A stretch of DNA of 6,873 nucleotides, taken from positions 1-6,873 of the forward strand of contig JAHJSJ010000323.1 in NCBI GenBank assembly GCA_018830415.1, given 5' to 3'. The notes beneath the pieces are model-generated. The model was given only the letters and a program-made list of their open reading frames with translations. It was not told where the DNA came from and did no database searches. Position 1 is the first letter of the stretch. The number at the start of each line of letters is the position of its first letter. Of the stretch, positions 6,229-6,873 are shown piece after piece. Origin of the DNA: Alphaproteobacteria bacterium (GTDB taxonomy: Bacteria > Pseudomonadota > Alphaproteobacteria > Sphingomonadales > Sphingomonadaceae). Position numbers and translations under genes: made by a program.

Positions 6229-6741
6229 ATGACACGCCGCATCGGCATTTACCCCGGAACCTTCGACCCGATCACGCTGGGTCACGCCGATATCATCCGG
6301 CGCGGGGCGAAGCTGGTTGATCACCTGATTATCGGGGTTACGACCAACATCGCTAAGACGCCGATGTTCTCCGATGCCGAGCGTATGGCGATGGTCGAGC
6401 GTGAGGTTGCCGCGCTCGGGATCGGCAATGTCGCGGTGGTCGGCTTCAACGCCCTGTTGATGGACTTCGCTGAGGCGCAGGGGGCCTCGGTCGTGATCCG
6501 CGGCATTCGCGGGGTGACCGACTTCGAATACGAGTACCAGCTGACGGGCATGAATCGGCAGCTTAATGACCGGATCGAAACGATCTTCCTCATGGCAGAC
6601 GTCAGCCTGCAACCCATCGCCAGCAGACTGGTCAAGGAAATCGCGAACTATGGCGGCGAGATCGGCAAGTTTGTCAGCCCGCCGGTGCGCGACGAAGTTG
6701 CCGCGCGAGTGCGCGAATTAGGGTTGAAAGGCGATTACTGA
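6229..6741 (+). CDS. coaD: Phosphopantetheine adenylyltransferase CoaD
   Basis: CoaD transfers AMP from ATP to 4'-phosphopantetheine to form dephospho-CoA, the penultimate step of coenzyme A synthesis, in the cytoplasm. The 170-residue length is typical for the bacterial hexameric enzyme. The N-terminal nucleotidyltransferase signature is GIYPGTFDPITLGH (residues 6-19), with TxGH at 16-19. Lys43 matches the substrate-binding lysine region. RGIRGVTDFEYEYQLTGMNR (91-110) is the characteristic central block, and PIASRLVKEIA (129-139) is the second nucleotide-binding motif, in a variant form where many bacteria have SS. The start at 6229 has GAGAGGG 6 bases upstream. It follows ispA by 24 bases on the same strand and is probably the third gene of the xseB-ispA-coaD transcript. 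No clear intrinsic terminator follows. The gene is intact. Confidence 0.97.
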   Translation: MTRRIGIYPGTFDPITLGHADIIRRGAKLVDHLIIGVTTNIAKTPMFSDAERMAMVEREVAALGIGNVAVVGFNALLMDFAEAQGASVVIRGIRGVTDFEYEYQLTGMNRQLNDRIETIFLMADVSLQPIASRLVKEIANYGGEIGKFVSPPVRDEVAARVRELGLKGDY

Positions 6742-6834
6742 GGACAGCCTGCCTCCAAAGTCGCGCTTGAATCCTTCGTTCATTGCAACGTCAGCCGGGC
6801 GTGGCTACACGGCGGGCCTAATTCGGATGGAACA
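6742..6834 (+). other. Intergenic region after coaD
   Basis: This 93-base gap separates coaD from a new reading frame at the right edge. The only structure I see is a 4-bp hairpin CGTG-GCTA-CACG (6800-6811) without a T run, too weak to call a terminator. A TTGAAT at 6767-6772 could be a -35 box but has no convincing -10 partner. Confidence 0.3.
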
Positions 6835-6873
6835 ATGATCACAGCCACGCTCAAACCTGCATTTGCCGCCCTG
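6835..6873 (+). CDS. Start of an unidentified gene, truncated by window edge
   Basis: An ATG at 6835 opens a frame that continues to the window end, giving 13 residues, MITATLKPAFAAL. GGATGGA (6825-6831) just upstream could serve as a ribosome binding site. One lysine followed by small hydrophobic residues could be the start of a signal peptide, so an exported product is possible. Thirteen residues are too few to identify the product, and it could be a chance ATG. Confidence 0.4.
   Translation, partial: MITATLKPAFAAL

Noticed and set aside
5614..6612. 332-residue open frame on the minus strand across ispA and coaD
   Set aside because: It spans two well-identified genes in antisense, crosses their boundary without regard to it, and shows no domain.
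1..6873. Mobile element, CRISPR array, tRNA or horizontally acquired island
   Set aside because: No repeats of array type, transposase, integrase, tRNA-like fold or shift in base composition is visible; the genes are core metabolism with uniform codon style.

Overview
The window is an ordinary GC-rich chromosomal segment with eight recognisable protein-coding genes and the first codons of a ninth. The genes suggest an alphaproteobacterium, most likely of the Sphingomonadales / Erythrobacteraceae type. This rests on the high GC content, a bacterial Coq4 protein, the small PurL type and the order xseB-ispA-coaD. The taxonomic placement is an inference from gene content and style, not a measurement. 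I see no rRNA, tRNA, CRISPR array, insertion sequence, phage gene or stretch of foreign composition.

Left part (1-1508, plus strand): the 3' portion of serB (phosphoserine phosphatase, last step of serine synthesis) runs in from the left edge. An unusually AT-rich gap of 137 bases follows, holding several short inverted repeats and a possible promoter, and then coq4 (ubiquinone biosynthesis). coq4 converges on purL across only 47 bases, which contain two competing hairpins that share one arm.

Middle part (1556-4923, minus strand): read in the direction of transcription, this is a compact three-gene run. It holds a DUF2177-type small membrane protein, a YdjM/DUF457-type membrane protein whose start codon lies 1 base after the previous stop, and purL (purine synthesis) with a strong ribosome binding site.

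Right part (5007-6873, plus strand): across a divergent intergenic region lies a second compact run. It holds xseB (exonuclease VII small subunit), ispA (farnesyl diphosphate synthase) 4 bases later, and coaD (coenzyme A synthesis) 24 bases later. After 93 bases a new reading frame begins and runs off the right edge.

Nearly everything is core metabolism: serine, ubiquinone, purines, isoprenoids and CoA. ispA and coq4 are linked in chemistry, since ubiquinone carries an isoprenoid tail built from farnesyl diphosphate, but they are not in one operon. The least understood content is the pair of membrane proteins upstream of purL. I did not find a convincing new biological system here.
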